DNA of 64,000 nt, taken from assembly GCA_946624155.1 (NCBI GenBank), contig CAMORU010000002.1, positions 62,001-126,000 of the forward strand, given 5' to 3'. This DNA comes from an uncultured Caryophanales bacterium (lineage in GTDB: Bacteria; Bacillota_I; Bacilli_A; RFN20; CAG-826). Numbering within the stretch: position 1 is the first letter of the stretch; every line of letters starts with the position of its first letter. Under the pieces are notes generated by a model that was given only the letters and a program-made list of their open reading frames with translations, did no database searches and had not been told where the DNA came from. Positions 25,622 to 35,482 of the stretch are shown in pieces. The position numbers and the translations under genes were made by a program.

Positions 25622-28015
25622 ATGTTAGTTTCATTAAATGAATTAAGAAAGTACGTTGATTTAGAAGGATTAACTCCTGAAGAAATTGCTCATAGACTCA
25701 CTTTTGCTGGTGTTGAAGTAGAAGCAATTGAACATTCTGCTTTTGCTACAAAACTTTGTGTTGGCGAAGTTATTATGTGCGAAAACATGGAAAACTCAGA
25801 TCACTTGCATGTTACTAAAGTAAACTGCGGACCTAAATACGGGACACTTGATATTGTTTGTGGTGCTCCAAACTGTAGGAAAGGTCTAAAAGTTATTGTG
25901 GCTTTAGATGGTTGCGAACTTAAAGGAGGCACTATTAAAAAAGGCCAAATTAGAGGTCATGAATCTAATGGAATGCTTTGTTCTTTAGTAGAGCTTGGTG
26001 TGAACACCAAATTCTTAAGCGAAGCACAACAAAAAGGAATTGAAGAATTACCAGCTGATGCTGAAGTTGGAAATGAAAATGTTTTAGGCTATCTTGGTTT
26101 AGATGACACAATTTTAGATCTTAAATTACTCGCGAATAGACCTGATATGTATTCGCTATTAAATGCTGCTAAAGAAATTAAGACATTATTCGGAAGAGAA
26201 GTAAGACTTCCTTCTTATGAAGTTAAAGAAAATTTTGTTAGTAAATTCCCAGTGGAAATTAGAAGCGAAAAATGTGCCCAATTTTCTGCTAGAGTAGTTA
26301 AAGATATTAAAGTTACTTCATCTCCAAAATGGATGCAAGATGTACTAAGAAGTAGTGGTATTCGCTCAATCAACAACATTGTTGATATTGGTAACTATGT
26401 AATGCTTTTAACAGGCCAACCAATTCATATGTATGATATGGACAAGCTTGCAAAGCAAGAATTAGTAGTTAGAGATGATTTAGAAGGTGATTTCGTTGCT
26501 TTAGATGAAAAGACTTATAAACTTCAAAAAGGCGATATTTGCATTACTTCTAACGGCAAAGTAATGTGTCTTGGTGGAGTAATGGGCGCTTTAGAATGCG
26601 CAGTTGATGAAAATACTAAAAATGTTGTCGTAGAAGCGGCTAACTTTGATTACGCTTCTATAAGAAGAACATCAATTAGACTTGCCCTAGTTTCAGATTC
26701 TTCACAAAGATTTGTTAAGGGTATTAACCCATGTCAATGGAAATACGTTCAAGATATGACTGCTTCACTTTTAAAAGAACTTTGTTCTGCTAAAGAAATT
26801 GGTGAAGTAATTAATGTTCAAACAAAAGAATTTAAACCTCTTATTATTGAATCAAGTGTTGATTATATTAATGGAAGACTTGGAACCAATTTCTCAAAAG
26901 AAACTATTGTTTCTTCACTTGAAGCTGCATGGCTTAAAGTAAAAGAAGAAAAAGGAAAACTACTTGTAGAAGTTCCTGCTCATAGAATTGATATTGGTGG
27001 TGAGGCTGATCTTTCAGAAGAAGTCATCAGAATTAATGGTTTTGAAAATATTGAATCTAAATTACCAGTTATTGACTTATCTTTAGGAGGACTTGAACCA
27101 GATTTAGAAAAGAAAAGAGAAGTCCGCTCTTACTTAAGAGGATTAGGCATTGATGAAGTTCTTTGCTACTCTCTTGTTAGAGAAAAAGAAGTTAAACAGT
27201 TCGCTATTTTAAATAAAGGCGAATCTTATAAGATTCTTAATCCATTAACAGATGAACATGAATATTTAAGAACTAATATTCTTCCATCATTATTAAACAC
27301 ACTTTCTTATAACTTAAATCACGGCAATGAAAATCTCGCTATCTTTGAAGTTAGTGATTTGTTCACTACTGATGGAAAGAAACATATCCATTTAGCTATC
27401 GCTTGTGCTGGAAATGACCTTAGACGTGCCGCAATGGAAGGCGATGCATATAGTTATTACCACCTAAAAGGTGTTTTAGATGGTTTACTTAAAGCATTTA
27501 ATATTGACGAAAAACGTACTGTTTTAGAAAGATGTAAAGAAAAAGAATTCCATCCAGGTAAATCCGCTCAAGTTAAGGTTGACGGAAAACCTGTTGCAGT
27601 TCTTGGAGAACTACATCCAAACACATTAAAAGAACTTGGATTAGCTGGTGAAAATGTAGTGGTTATGGAAGTTGATTTAGGTATCATCTTTAGCACCAAA
27701 ACATCCGCAATAAAGATGCAACAAGTTTCTAAATATCAAACCGTTAAACGTGACTTTGCATTTGTTTTAACAGATAATGTTACTTCTAAAGAAGTAGTTA
27801 ATGAAATTTTCAAAGTAAATCGAGAAGTTATTAGGTCTGTTGAAGTATTTGATGTTTATCATGGAGAACACGTTAGTGAGGGACATTATTCGTTAGCAGT
27901 TTCTGTCTCACTTAATGACTCAAATAAAACTTTAAGCGAACAAGATATTGTTGGCTTAGAACAAGCAATTATTAAAGCTCTTGAAACAAAATTTGGAGCA
28001 GAACTTAGAAAATAA
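25622..28015 (+). CDS. pheT: Phenylalanyl-tRNA synthetase beta subunit
   Basis: The 797 residues are of normal length. They contain the EMAP/OB-fold tRNA-binding domain near the start (KVNCGPKYGTLDIVCGAPNC), the B3/B4 editing region, the B5 domain, a pseudo-catalytic core, and the C-terminal anticodon-binding domain (KYQTVKRDFAFVL). It partners PheS. It lies 18 bases after pheS with a GGAGG site, and its stop overlaps the next ATG by one base (TAATG). Confidence 0.97.
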   Translation: MLVSLNELRKYVDLEGLTPEEIAHRLTFAGVEVEAIEHSAFATKLCVGEVIMCENMENSDHLHVTKVNCGPKYGTLDIVCGAPNCRKGLKVIVALDGCELKGGTIKKGQIRGHESNGMLCSLVELGVNTKFLSEAQQKGIEELPADAEVGNENVLGYLGLDDTILDLKLLANRPDMYSLLNAAKEIKTLFGREVRLPSYEVKENFVSKFPVEIRSEKCAQFSARVVKDIKVTSSPKWMQDVLRSSGIRSINNIVDIGNYVMLLTGQPIHMYDMDKLAKQELVVRDDLEGDFVALDEKTYKLQKGDICITSNGKVMCLGGVMGALECAVDENTKNVVVEAANFDYASIRRTSIRLALVSDSSQRFVKGINPCQWKYVQDMTASLLKELCSAKEIGEVINVQTKEFKPLIIESSVDYINGRLGTNFSKETIVSSLEAAWLKVKEEKGKLLVEVPAHRIDIGGEADLSEEVIRINGFENIESKLPVIDLSLGGLEPDLEKKREVRSYLRGLGIDEVLCYSLVREKEVKQFAILNKGESYKILNPLTDEHEYLRTNILPSLLNTLSYNLNHGNENLAIFEVSDLFTTDGKKHIHLAIACAGNDLRRAAMEGDAYSYYHLKGVLDGLLKAFNIDEKRTVLERCKEKEFHPGKSAQVKVDGKPVAVLGELHPNTLKELGLAGENVVVMEVDLGIIFSTKTSAIKMQQVSKYQTVKRDFAFVLTDNVTSKEVVNEIFKVNREVIRSVEVFDVYHGEHVSEGHYSLAVSVSLNDSNKTLSEQDIVGLEQAIIKALETKFGAELRK

Positions 28016-28512
28016 TGAAGTTAGATGTATTAAAACTTCCATATACGAAGGTTCAAACTTTATCAGATGATATTAGTTTTGATCCTGAAGTTTTCGTGTG
28101 CCACGCTCCATTAATAAATGTTTTAAATTGTCATGTTGAGCTAAAAGCTCAAAGATTTGAAGAATTTATATATGTTACTCTTTCAGTTAAGGCAAAAGTT
28201 ACTCTTCAATGTTCTTATACATTAAAGAATTTTGAAAGTATTGTTTCAGGAGAAGATGAACTTCATTTTGCCCCTAGTAAGGATGAAGATGAAGATTGCA
28301 TTGAATATAAAGGAACTTCGATTGAATTAGATCACTACATTTTTAATCTTTTAAGTGCATCAGTTCCTTTATCTCCTAAGGCACCTGATGCTAAAGTTCC
28401 AAAATCTGGAAATGGTTATAGAGTTTTATCAGAAGACGAATTTCAAAAAGAAAAAGAGGAAAGCGGCAATTCCCAATTTGACGCATTAAAGGATTTAGAT
28501 TTTGATGAGTAA
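28015..28512 (+). CDS. YceD/DUF177 family protein
   Basis: The 165 residues fit the DUF177 family: VTLQCSYTLKNFES (usually a Cys-containing central strand) and an acidic C-terminal stretch ending in DLDFDE. Bacterial members are usually encoded directly before rpmF (L32) and are linked to 23S rRNA accumulation. Here no rpmF follows; rsmH begins inside the end of this gene. Function in this organism is inferred from the family only. Confidence 0.82.
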   Translation: MKLDVLKLPYTKVQTLSDDISFDPEVFVCHAPLINVLNCHVELKAQRFEEFIYVTLSVKAKVTLQCSYTLKNFESIVSGEDELHFAPSKDEDEDCIEYKGTSIELDHYIFNLLSASVPLSPKAPDAKVPKSGNGYRVLSEDEFQKEKEESGNSQFDALKDLDFDE

Positions 28513-29440
28513 ACATGTCTCCGTTTTACTTAATGAAACAATTGAAGGATTAAATGTAAAACCTGATGGTGTTTATGTTGATTTAACCTTAGGTCGTGGT
28601 GGACATTCAAAAGAAGTTTTAAAACGACTTACTACTGGTCATCTGTATTCTTTTGATAAAGATGAAACCGCTATTGAAGAATCGAAACAAAATTTGGCGG
28701 AATTTTCCGAAAAATTTACAGGAATTCACGATGATTTTCGTAATTTCCGTAAAAATTTAGATAGTTTAAATATTGATAAAATTGACGGAATTATAGCGGA
28801 TTTAGGTGTTTCTTCTCCGCAATTTGATGATGCATCTAGAGGTTTTTCTTACAAAGAAGATGCTCGTCTTGATATGAGAATGGATAGAAGACAAAAATTT
28901 TCTGCTTATGAGCTTATTAACACCTACTCTTTAAATGATTTAACTCGCGTTTTTAGAGAATACGGAGAAGATAAATTTTCTTACCAAATTGCTAGGAAAA
29001 TTGTAGAAAAACGCGCTAAAAAACCAATAGAAACAACATTCGAATTAGTGGATATAATTAAAGAAGCAAAACCGCAAAAAGAATTAATGAAAAAAGGTCA
29101 TCCTGCAAAACAAATTTTCCAAGCAATTCGTATTGAAGTTAATGATGAATTAGGCGCTCTCAAAAGTGTTTTAGAGGATGCCTTAAAATCATTAAAAGTT
29201 GGTGGTAGAGCTTGTTTTATAACTTTCCATTCTTTAGAGGATCGTATGGTAAAAAATGCATTTAATAATGTTTCAAAAGTAGAAGGCACTAGACATAATG
29301 TATTCTCATTACCAAGTGAAAAAGATTTACCAGACTATCGTTTAGTTAATAACAAAGTTATTATTCCAAGTCTAGAGGAGATGGAATCAAATCCTAGAAG
29401 TAAATCTGCAAAACTAAGAATTATCGAAAGAGTGAAGTAA
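28505..29440 (+). CDS. rsmH: 16S rRNA (cytosine1402-N4)-methyltransferase RsmH
   Basis: RsmH (MraW) methylates C1402 in the decoding centre. The SAM-binding motif VDLTLGRGGHS and downstream IADLGVSSPQFD, RGFSYKEDARLDMRMD and FITFHSLEDRMVK are diagnostic. I start at ATG 28505 (about 311 residues, normal length) rather than the TTG one codon earlier. It overlaps DUF177 by 8 bases. In walled Bacilli this gene leads a run of cell-wall genes; here it is followed by a terminator and then ftsA. Confidence 0.96.
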   Translation: MSKHVSVLLNETIEGLNVKPDGVYVDLTLGRGGHSKEVLKRLTTGHLYSFDKDETAIEESKQNLAEFSEKFTGIHDDFRNFRKNLDSLNIDKIDGIIADLGVSSPQFDDASRGFSYKEDARLDMRMDRRQKFSAYELINTYSLNDLTRVFREYGEDKFSYQIARKIVEKRAKKPIETTFELVDIIKEAKPQKELMKKGHPAKQIFQAIRIEVNDELGALKSVLEDALKSLKVGGRACFITFHSLEDRMVKNAFNNVSKVEGTRHNVFSLPSEKDLPDYRLVNNKVIIPSLEEMESNPRSKSAKLRIIERVK

Positions 29441-29471
29441 TTGGTGCTAAAAGGCACCTTTTATTTTTTAA
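29441..29471 (+). terminator. Terminator after rsmH
   Basis: GGTGC pairs with GCACC around TAAAAG, followed by TTTTATTTTTT. It separates rsmH from ftsA. Confidence 0.8.
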
Positions 29472-29476
29472 TATTC

Positions 29477-29505
29477 TTGATATATGAAACGACAATATAT
29501 AAAAT
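29477..29505 (+). promoter_or_regulatory. Promoter of ftsA-ftsZ
   Basis: TTGATA (29477-29482) and TAAAAT (29500-29505) with spacer 17 lie 15 bases before the ftsA ATG, giving a leader of only about 8 bases with no Shine-Dalgarno site. Confidence 0.6.
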
Positions 29506-29520
29506 ATATTTCGTAATTAT

Positions 29521-30729
29521 ATGGAAAATTATATAAGTGTTTTGGAAATATCTGACACCAAAGTTCGACTCGCTGTCGGATATTTTAAAGATAACAAAGT
29601 TAACTTAATTCACGTCAATGAACGTCCAATTCATGGACTTGTTAATCATGGTGAAATTGTTGATTTTCAAACCTTATCTTCAATTATTCTTTCTATGAAA
29701 GAATTTAAAGATGAGACAACTAAAGAAAAAATCACTGTTAAAGAAGTTACTTTGGTTTTACCTTCATATGGTTTAAATATTTATCAATCTAGTAAAGCTA
29801 CAAACGTAGTTTCTCCATATTCTTTAATTGCTACTATCGATATTGAAAACGTAGTTTCATTAGTTCAAAAGGAAGCTATTCCTAGTGGAAATGAAATAGT
29901 TGATATTATTCCAGATTCATTCATTTTGGAAAAAGGTCGTTCATTTATTAACCCTCCAATAAACGAAAAAAGTAATAATATTACGATAAAAGCTAAGATT
30001 CACACCTTACCATCTCGAGTGGTTAATGACTATAAACGTGTGGTTGAGAGTGCAAGAATAATGGTGCGTAGAATGTGCGCCAGTTCATACACAATATGTG
30101 AGCTTGCTCGTTATGACGCAGAAATTCCACAGTCGTATATACTCGCAGATATAGGCGCACAAATTACAAATGTGTCACTTATTGGAAACTGCACTCCATT
30201 CGAAACTGTAAGTTTTATGTGCGGAGCAGCAGATCTAATTAAAAAGATTGGTGACAAGTTTGGCTTAGCATATGATGATGCCTTAGAGTTACTTAGAAGA
30301 TACGGATTAGATGAAAGACCATTAACATTTAAACCTGTTATTGCAACATCTCTAGTTGGTGGTCTAGAAACTGAAAATGATCCTGAAAGTTTGAATCAAA
30401 TTATTAAAACTTTCTTCCAAGAAGAGTACTTCATTAAATTCGATACTGCATTTAATACATTAATGAGAGGTTATCCTGATAATGTTAGAAATCTTCCAAT
30501 TGTATTTGCAGGTGGACTTACAAAGATGTTTGGATTTGAAGGTCTTGTTAAAGAAAAATTTGAATCTAGTGCATCGATACATTATCTTGAACCGAAATGT
30601 ATAGGCGCCCGTGACACATCATTATGCGCATTAATTGGCGGAATTGTTGCATCAAGTCACTATAGAGGTACTCTGAGTGATATTCGTATTAAAACAAATC
30701 AACTCCAAAGAGATAAAGCTGAAAAGTAA
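29521..30729 (+). CDS. ftsA: Cell division protein FtsA
   Basis: FtsA is an actin-family protein that tethers FtsZ to the membrane. The 402 residues show the actin-type phosphate and adenosine segments (VLEISDTKVRLAVG at the N-terminus, YILADIGAQITNVSLI, IVFAGGLTKM) and the inserted 1C domain. The C-terminal end (SDIRIKTNQLQRDKAEK) is polar and lacks the amphipathic membrane-targeting helix usual in FtsA, so membrane attachment is unclear. Sequence conservation with typical FtsA looks modest, but the position before ftsZ supports the call. Confidence 0.88.
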   Translation: MENYISVLEISDTKVRLAVGYFKDNKVNLIHVNERPIHGLVNHGEIVDFQTLSSIILSMKEFKDETTKEKITVKEVTLVLPSYGLNIYQSSKATNVVSPYSLIATIDIENVVSLVQKEAIPSGNEIVDIIPDSFILEKGRSFINPPINEKSNNITIKAKIHTLPSRVVNDYKRVVESARIMVRRMCASSYTICELARYDAEIPQSYILADIGAQITNVSLIGNCTPFETVSFMCGAADLIKKIGDKFGLAYDDALELLRRYGLDERPLTFKPVIATSLVGGLETENDPESLNQIIKTFFQEEYFIKFDTAFNTLMRGYPDNVRNLPIVFAGGLTKMFGFEGLVKEKFESSASIHYLEPKCIGARDTSLCALIGGIVASSHYRGTLSDIRIKTNQLQRDKAEK

Positions 30730-30744
30730 AGCAAGGAGAAAATT

Positions 30745-31857
30745 ATGGACGAACATGAATTAGATAATTATGAAGCATACGCAAGAATCGTTGTAATCGG
30801 TGTCGGCGGTGCTGGAAATAATGCTGTTAATAGAATGATTGATGAAAATATTTCATCAGTCGAATTTTATGTTGCGAACACTGATCAGCAATCACTCTCT
30901 AGAAGTAAGGCAGCAAATAGAATTATTTTAGGTTCTAAACTTACTGGTGGATTAGGCGCTGGTGGAAATCCAGAAGTCGGACGTCAAGCAGCTGAAGAAT
31001 CTATTGATAAAATTCGCGAAGTAGTTAATGGAGCAGATTTAGTTTTTATTGCCGCAGGTATGGGTGGAGGTACCGGCACAGGTGCGTCACCAGTAATCGC
31101 ACAGGCCGCAAGAGAAGCAGGTGCACTTACTGTTGCAATCGTTACCCGTCCATTCACATTCGAAGGTAAAAAACGTATTGCCAATTCAGTTGAAGGTTTA
31201 AATAACCTTAAAGACTCAGTTGATTCAATTATTATCGTTTCTAACGATAAACTTCTGATGGTTAGTGGAACTGCTCCTATTTCAGAAGCTTTCGCTGAAA
31301 GTGATGGAGTTTTAGCAAGAAGCGTTAAAACTGTTACAGATTTAATTCTTTGCCCAGCATTTATTAATCTTGATTTTGCTGATGTTAGAAACACTTTAAA
31401 AGATTCTGGCATTGCTTTAATTGGATTTGGTATGGGTTCAGGACCAAATCGCTCACAAGAAGCGGCAAATAACGCAATTAATTCGCCACTTCTTGAAGCA
31501 AGCATAAATGGTGCACAGCGCGCTATTTGTGCTGTCACATGCGGACGCGAAGTTTCGCTTTATGAAGCTCAAGAAACAGTTAATAGAATTATTGAAGCTG
31601 CAGGCAGAACAGTTGATATCAAATTTGGTGTATCAATTAATGATGAACTTTCAGATCAGATACTTGTATCTGTTATCGCATCAGACTTTACAGAAGAATT
31701 TGATTTCACCCATGTTCCTACATACGATCACATCGCTCCACAAGAACAACCTGCTGAACAAAGTAAGGAAAATTCTCCAAGCGAAGAACATGTCGAAGAA
31801 CAAGCGGATGAAAAAGATTCATTCCTTCCAAATTTCTTAAAAGACAAAAATCTTTAA
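30745..31857 (+). CDS. ftsZ: Cell division protein FtsZ
   Basis: FtsZ is the tubulin-like GTPase that forms the division ring. The signature GGGTGTG lies at residues 107-113, with VIGVGGAGNNAVNRM at the N-terminus and the catalytic T7 segment NLDFADVRN. After the core comes a linker rich in Glu, Gln and Pro and a short C-terminal peptide (DSFLPNFLKDKNL), which differs from the common DIPxFLR-type tail but keeps a P-x-FL core. The length of 370 is normal. An AAGGAG site precedes the ATG. Confidence 0.97.
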   Translation: MDEHELDNYEAYARIVVIGVGGAGNNAVNRMIDENISSVEFYVANTDQQSLSRSKAANRIILGSKLTGGLGAGGNPEVGRQAAEESIDKIREVVNGADLVFIAAGMGGGTGTGASPVIAQAAREAGALTVAIVTRPFTFEGKKRIANSVEGLNNLKDSVDSIIIVSNDKLLMVSGTAPISEAFAESDGVLARSVKTVTDLILCPAFINLDFADVRNTLKDSGIALIGFGMGSGPNRSQEAANNAINSPLLEASINGAQRAICAVTCGREVSLYEAQETVNRIIEAAGRTVDIKFGVSINDELSDQILVSVIASDFTEEFDFTHVPTYDHIAPQEQPAEQSKENSPSEEHVEEQADEKDSFLPNFLKDKNL

Positions 31858-31869
31858 TTAAAGATTAAA

Positions 31870-32085
31870 TATCCTAGAAGACAAGTTTACTTAAGCTCTA
31901 ATCATAGCGAGCTAACGATGGTGTAAGGTTAGCATTATCTTAAGATAAATATCACTTCTTTGTAAGGGTTCTGAAATCAGTAAGAACTCCGGATGTCTCC
32001 GTTATAGACTAGATGAGTGCTCTTATATTAATATAAGGGAATTAAGGTGGTACCACGTTAAAGCGTCCTTAAATGGGGATGCTTT
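31870..32085 (+). promoter_or_regulatory. T-box riboswitch controlling ileS
   Basis: The ftsZ-ileS gap contains AAGGTGGTACCACG (32044-32057) and a terminator pairing GCGTCC with GGGGATGC before TTTTATTT (about 32062-32084). The specifier region reads TAAAT-ATC-ACTTCTTTG, so the codon is AUC for Ile. No clear promoter is visible, so the leader may be transcribed partly from ftsZ. Confidence 0.88.
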
Positions 32086-32108
32086 TATTTGTAAAAAGGA
32101 GTAAAAAG

Positions 32109-34817
32109 ATGGAATTAAAGACAACACTTCTTATGCCAAAAACTAATTTTGAAATGAGAGGAAATTTAAATCAAAAAGAACCTCTTCTTGTGGAGAAATG
32201 GGAAAAAGAAAAATTATATGAACAAATGCTTGAACAAAATAAAGGAGCAAAACCTTTCGCATTTCATGATGGCCCTCCATACGCTAATGGAGATATGCAC
32301 TGCGGCCATATGCTTAACCGTATCCTTAAGGATATGATTGTTAGACAAAAGGCTATGCAAGGCTATTATGTTCCATTTATTTTTGGATTTGATACGCATG
32401 GTCTTCCTATTGAAAACCAAGTTATCAAAAGTGGCGTAAATAGAAAGACAACACCTACAAGTGAGTTTAGACAAAAATGTCGAGAATATGCTTTAAGTCA
32501 AGTCGTAAGACAACAAACTCAAATCAAACGTTTGGGTATTATGGGTGATTATAAAAACGCTTATAAAACTTTAGAAAAACAATTTGAATCAAATCAGATT
32601 GAAGTCTTTGCTACTATGGCTTTAAAAGGCTTAATTTATAAAGGCCTTAAACCTGTTTACTGGTCTTGGAGTAGCGAATCTGCTTTAGCAGAAGCTGAAA
32701 TTGAATATAAAGACGTAAAAAGTTACGCCATTTATGTTTCGTTTGAAATTATTGATGGTAAAGGTGTTGTGCCTAATGGAAGTAAAGCTGTTATTTGGAC
32801 AACAACTCCTTATTCGCTTCCTTCAAATTTAGCAATTTCCGTTAATCCAAGATTTAATTATGGTTTATATCACACTGAAAAAGGTGATTTTATTCTTTTA
32901 GAAGAAAATTCAAATCAACTTAAAGAAGAATTTGGATTTGAAACTTTTGAATGCAAAAAAGTTATTAAAGGAAGAGAACTTGAAGGAGTTAAAGCAAAAC
33001 ATCCTTTCTATGAAAGAGAATCTGTTTTCCTTCTTGGAGATCACGTCACTAATGATTCTGGTACAGGTTTAGTTCATACTGCTCCAGGTCTTGGTGTTGA
33101 TGACTATAATGTATGCGCTAAGTATGGTATTAAACCTTATTGCCCAATTGATAACTATGGTCGATTAACTAAAGAATGTGGTGAAAGACTTAACGGCCTT
33201 TTCTATGAAGAGTCTAATAAAGTCATCTTAGAAATGCTTAAAGAAAATAATGCACTTTTAAAAGAAGATGAAATTGTTCACTCTTATCCACACGACTGGA
33301 GAACAGGAAAACCAGTTATTTTCCGTTCTACACCTCAATGGTTCTGTTCAATCGGAAAAATAAAAGATGAACTTCTCAAAGAAGTAAATGATGTTAAATG
33401 GATTCCATCTTGGGGAAAAGATAGAATGACCAACATGATCAAAGACAGAAATGACTGGTGCATTTCTCGTCAAAGAGTTTGGGGTGTTCCAATTCCAATT
33501 ATTTATGCTGAAGATGGCACTCCTATTATTGAAAAAGAAGTCTTTGATCATATTGTTAAAGTATTCAAAGAATACGGTTCCGATATTTGGTATGAAAAAG
33601 ATGCCGAGTTCTTCCTTCCAGAAGGCTATAAAAATGAACATTCACCAAACGGTAAGTTCACCAAAGAAAAAGACATTATGGATGTTTGGTTTGACTCTGG
33701 TTCATCCTTTGATGCGGTTTTAAGAAAACGTTTAGGTTATGATCAATCTGAACTTTATTTAGAAGGTAGTGACCAATATCGTGGTTGGTTTAACTCAAGC
33801 TTAACAATTTCAACGGCAATTCAAGGTAAAGCACCTTATAAAGCAGTTGTCTCGCATGGTTGGGTTTTAGATGAACATGGCGAGCAGATGCACAAATCAA
33901 AAGGCAATGGTGTTGACCCACTTAAGATGTGCAACATCTTTGGGGCAGATATTCTTAGACTCTGGGTTGCGACAGTTAATTATCAACAAGATGTTCGTAT
34001 TTCAGAAAATTTATTAAAACAAGTCGCAGATCAATATCGAAAAATTCGTAATACATTTAAGTTTTTACTTGGTAATCTAAGTGATGGCGAAAACGCTAAA
34101 TTTGATCCAAGTAAGGATATGGTTAATAAATTTGAAAGAGTTGATGAATTTATTTTGGCAAAACTTGAAGAAGTTAAAAATGAAGTTATTGATGCATTTG
34201 ATAGATACGATTTTTCAACTGCAATGATGAAAATCATGCCATTTATCTCGTTTGACTTATCTTCTTTCTACTTAGATATCGCTAAAGATATTCTTTATTG
34301 TGAAGCAAAAGATTCTATTAGAAGAAGACAAATGCAAAGTGTTATCTATAAAGTTACAGATACTTTAATGAGACTTTTAACACCTGTTCTTCCTTTCACT
34401 ATGGAAGAGGTTCATGCCAATATGCCTGACTACAATGGTAAGAGTGCTCAATTATTAAAATATCCAGGAAAAACCGGTGATTTTGATAAAAAAGTGCTAC
34501 AAAATTACGAGAAATTCTTACAAGCAAGAGACTTAGTTAATAAGAAACTTGAAGAAGCAAGAAGCTCAGGAATTATTGGTTCTAGCCAAGAAGCTTTAGT
34601 TGTCCTTCCAAATTCATACAAAGAAATTTTAGGAGAAAAAGGTGTTGAAAAACTTTTAATTGTTTCGAAAGTTGAATATTCAGATGTAAAAGAAATTGAA
34701 GCACATCATATTGAAGCTAAAAAGTGTCCAAGATGTTGGAACTATGTAGATAAACTCGTCAAAGTAGATGATGAGACTGAAGTCTGCGAAAGATGTGCAC
34801 ATGTTTTAGGTAAATAA
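32109..34817 (+). CDS. ileS: Isoleucyl-tRNA synthetase
   Basis: This class I synthetase charges tRNA-Ile. The 902 residues include the HIGH-like HCGH in GDMHCGHMLNR, the editing domain CP1 (WTTTPYSLPSNLAI, GTGLVHTAPG), KMSKS-like HKSKGNG, the WFDSGSS region, and a C-terminal zinc site (CPRCWNYVDK and CERCAHV). I start at ATG 32109, which has AAGGAG at the right distance; an upstream in-frame ATG lies inside the T-box terminator. The presence of the C-terminal zinc knuckle and the length fit the bacterial eubacterial-type enzyme. Confidence 0.97.
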   Translation: MELKTTLLMPKTNFEMRGNLNQKEPLLVEKWEKEKLYEQMLEQNKGAKPFAFHDGPPYANGDMHCGHMLNRILKDMIVRQKAMQGYYVPFIFGFDTHGLPIENQVIKSGVNRKTTPTSEFRQKCREYALSQVVRQQTQIKRLGIMGDYKNAYKTLEKQFESNQIEVFATMALKGLIYKGLKPVYWSWSSESALAEAEIEYKDVKSYAIYVSFEIIDGKGVVPNGSKAVIWTTTPYSLPSNLAISVNPRFNYGLYHTEKGDFILLEENSNQLKEEFGFETFECKKVIKGRELEGVKAKHPFYERESVFLLGDHVTNDSGTGLVHTAPGLGVDDYNVCAKYGIKPYCPIDNYGRLTKECGERLNGLFYEESNKVILEMLKENNALLKEDEIVHSYPHDWRTGKPVIFRSTPQWFCSIGKIKDELLKEVNDVKWIPSWGKDRMTNMIKDRNDWCISRQRVWGVPIPIIYAEDGTPIIEKEVFDHIVKVFKEYGSDIWYEKDAEFFLPEGYKNEHSPNGKFTKEKDIMDVWFDSGSSFDAVLRKRLGYDQSELYLEGSDQYRGWFNSSLTISTAIQGKAPYKAVVSHGWVLDEHGEQMHKSKGNGVDPLKMCNIFGADILRLWVATVNYQQDVRISENLLKQVADQYRKIRNTFKFLLGNLSDGENAKFDPSKDMVNKFERVDEFILAKLEEVKNEVIDAFDRYDFSTAMMKIMPFISFDLSSFYLDIAKDILYCEAKDSIRRRQMQSVIYKVTDTLMRLLTPVLPFTMEEVHANMPDYNGKSAQLLKYPGKTGDFDKKVLQNYEKFLQARDLVNKKLEEARSSGIIGSSQEALVVLPNSYKEILGEKGVEKLLIVSKVEYSDVKEIEAHHIEAKKCPRCWNYVDKLVKVDDETEVCERCAHVLGK

Positions 34818-34819
34818 TT

Positions 34820-35482
34820 ATGAAAGAATTTTTTAAGAAAATATTTACTAAAGAAAACTTCAAGAAGTTCTTTGGAACTTATATTTGGTTAATGGTTCTT
34901 CTTTTTGTGGTTGATATTGTCACAAAATGGGTTGTTTTTAATCATTACGGCGCAGCTTTAATGAGACAATCAGTTCATAGCGATGATCCTGAAGTTATCA
35001 CTATTATTAAAAACTTTGTTTATATTGGTGGATCTCTAAATCAAGGTGCTGCTTTCTCATTCCTTTATGGACAACGTGTGCTCTTATTACTTATTTCTTT
35101 AATAATGTCAGGTGCATTTATTGCATTTTATATTATTAAATATAAGAGTCTTACAACCATCTATAAAGTTGCTTTAGCATTAATGATTACAGGTGGTGTT
35201 GGAAACTTAATTGATAGAGCCTTTTATTGGCCATCTATAACTGGTTTCGCTGGAGTTATTGACTGGATTATATTTAAATTTGGTCCAAGTGGTGGAGAAT
35301 TTGCAATGTTTAACATTGCTGATTCTTGCTTGGTTATTGGTGTGATTATTGTGTTTATCGCAATTGTTATTGATGAGATTAAGCAAAGCAAAAAAAGACG
35401 TGAAAAAGGCGAATATAAATATTCTCCAGAACAATTAAAAGCTAAAGAAAAAGCAGAAAATGAAGCAAATAAAAACGAGTAA
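34820..35482 (+). CDS. lspA: Lipoprotein signal peptidase (signal peptidase II)
   Basis: LspA cleaves prolipoproteins after lipidation. Four membrane helices are visible, with the two catalytic aspartates in GGVGNLIDRAF and FNIADSCLVIG. The 220 residues exceed the usual ~160 because of an N-terminal basic extension (about 20 residues) and a C-terminal charged tail (about 40). The product is consistent with the many lipoproteins encoded in this window. The gene lies 2 bases after ileS and overlaps rluD. Confidence 0.95.
   Translation: MKEFFKKIFTKENFKKFFGTYIWLMVLLFVVDIVTKWVVFNHYGAALMRQSVHSDDPEVITIIKNFVYIGGSLNQGAAFSFLYGQRVLLLLISLIMSGAFIAFYIIKYKSLTTIYKVALALMITGGVGNLIDRAFYWPSITGFAGVIDWIIFKFGPSGGEFAMFNIADSCLVIGVIIVFIAIVIDEIKQSKKRREKGEYKYSPEQLKAKEKAENEANKNE

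Noticed and set aside
30984..31538. A 184-codon leftward frame inside ftsZ
   Set aside because: Antisense shadow of the conserved FtsZ core; codon pattern and product are not protein-like.
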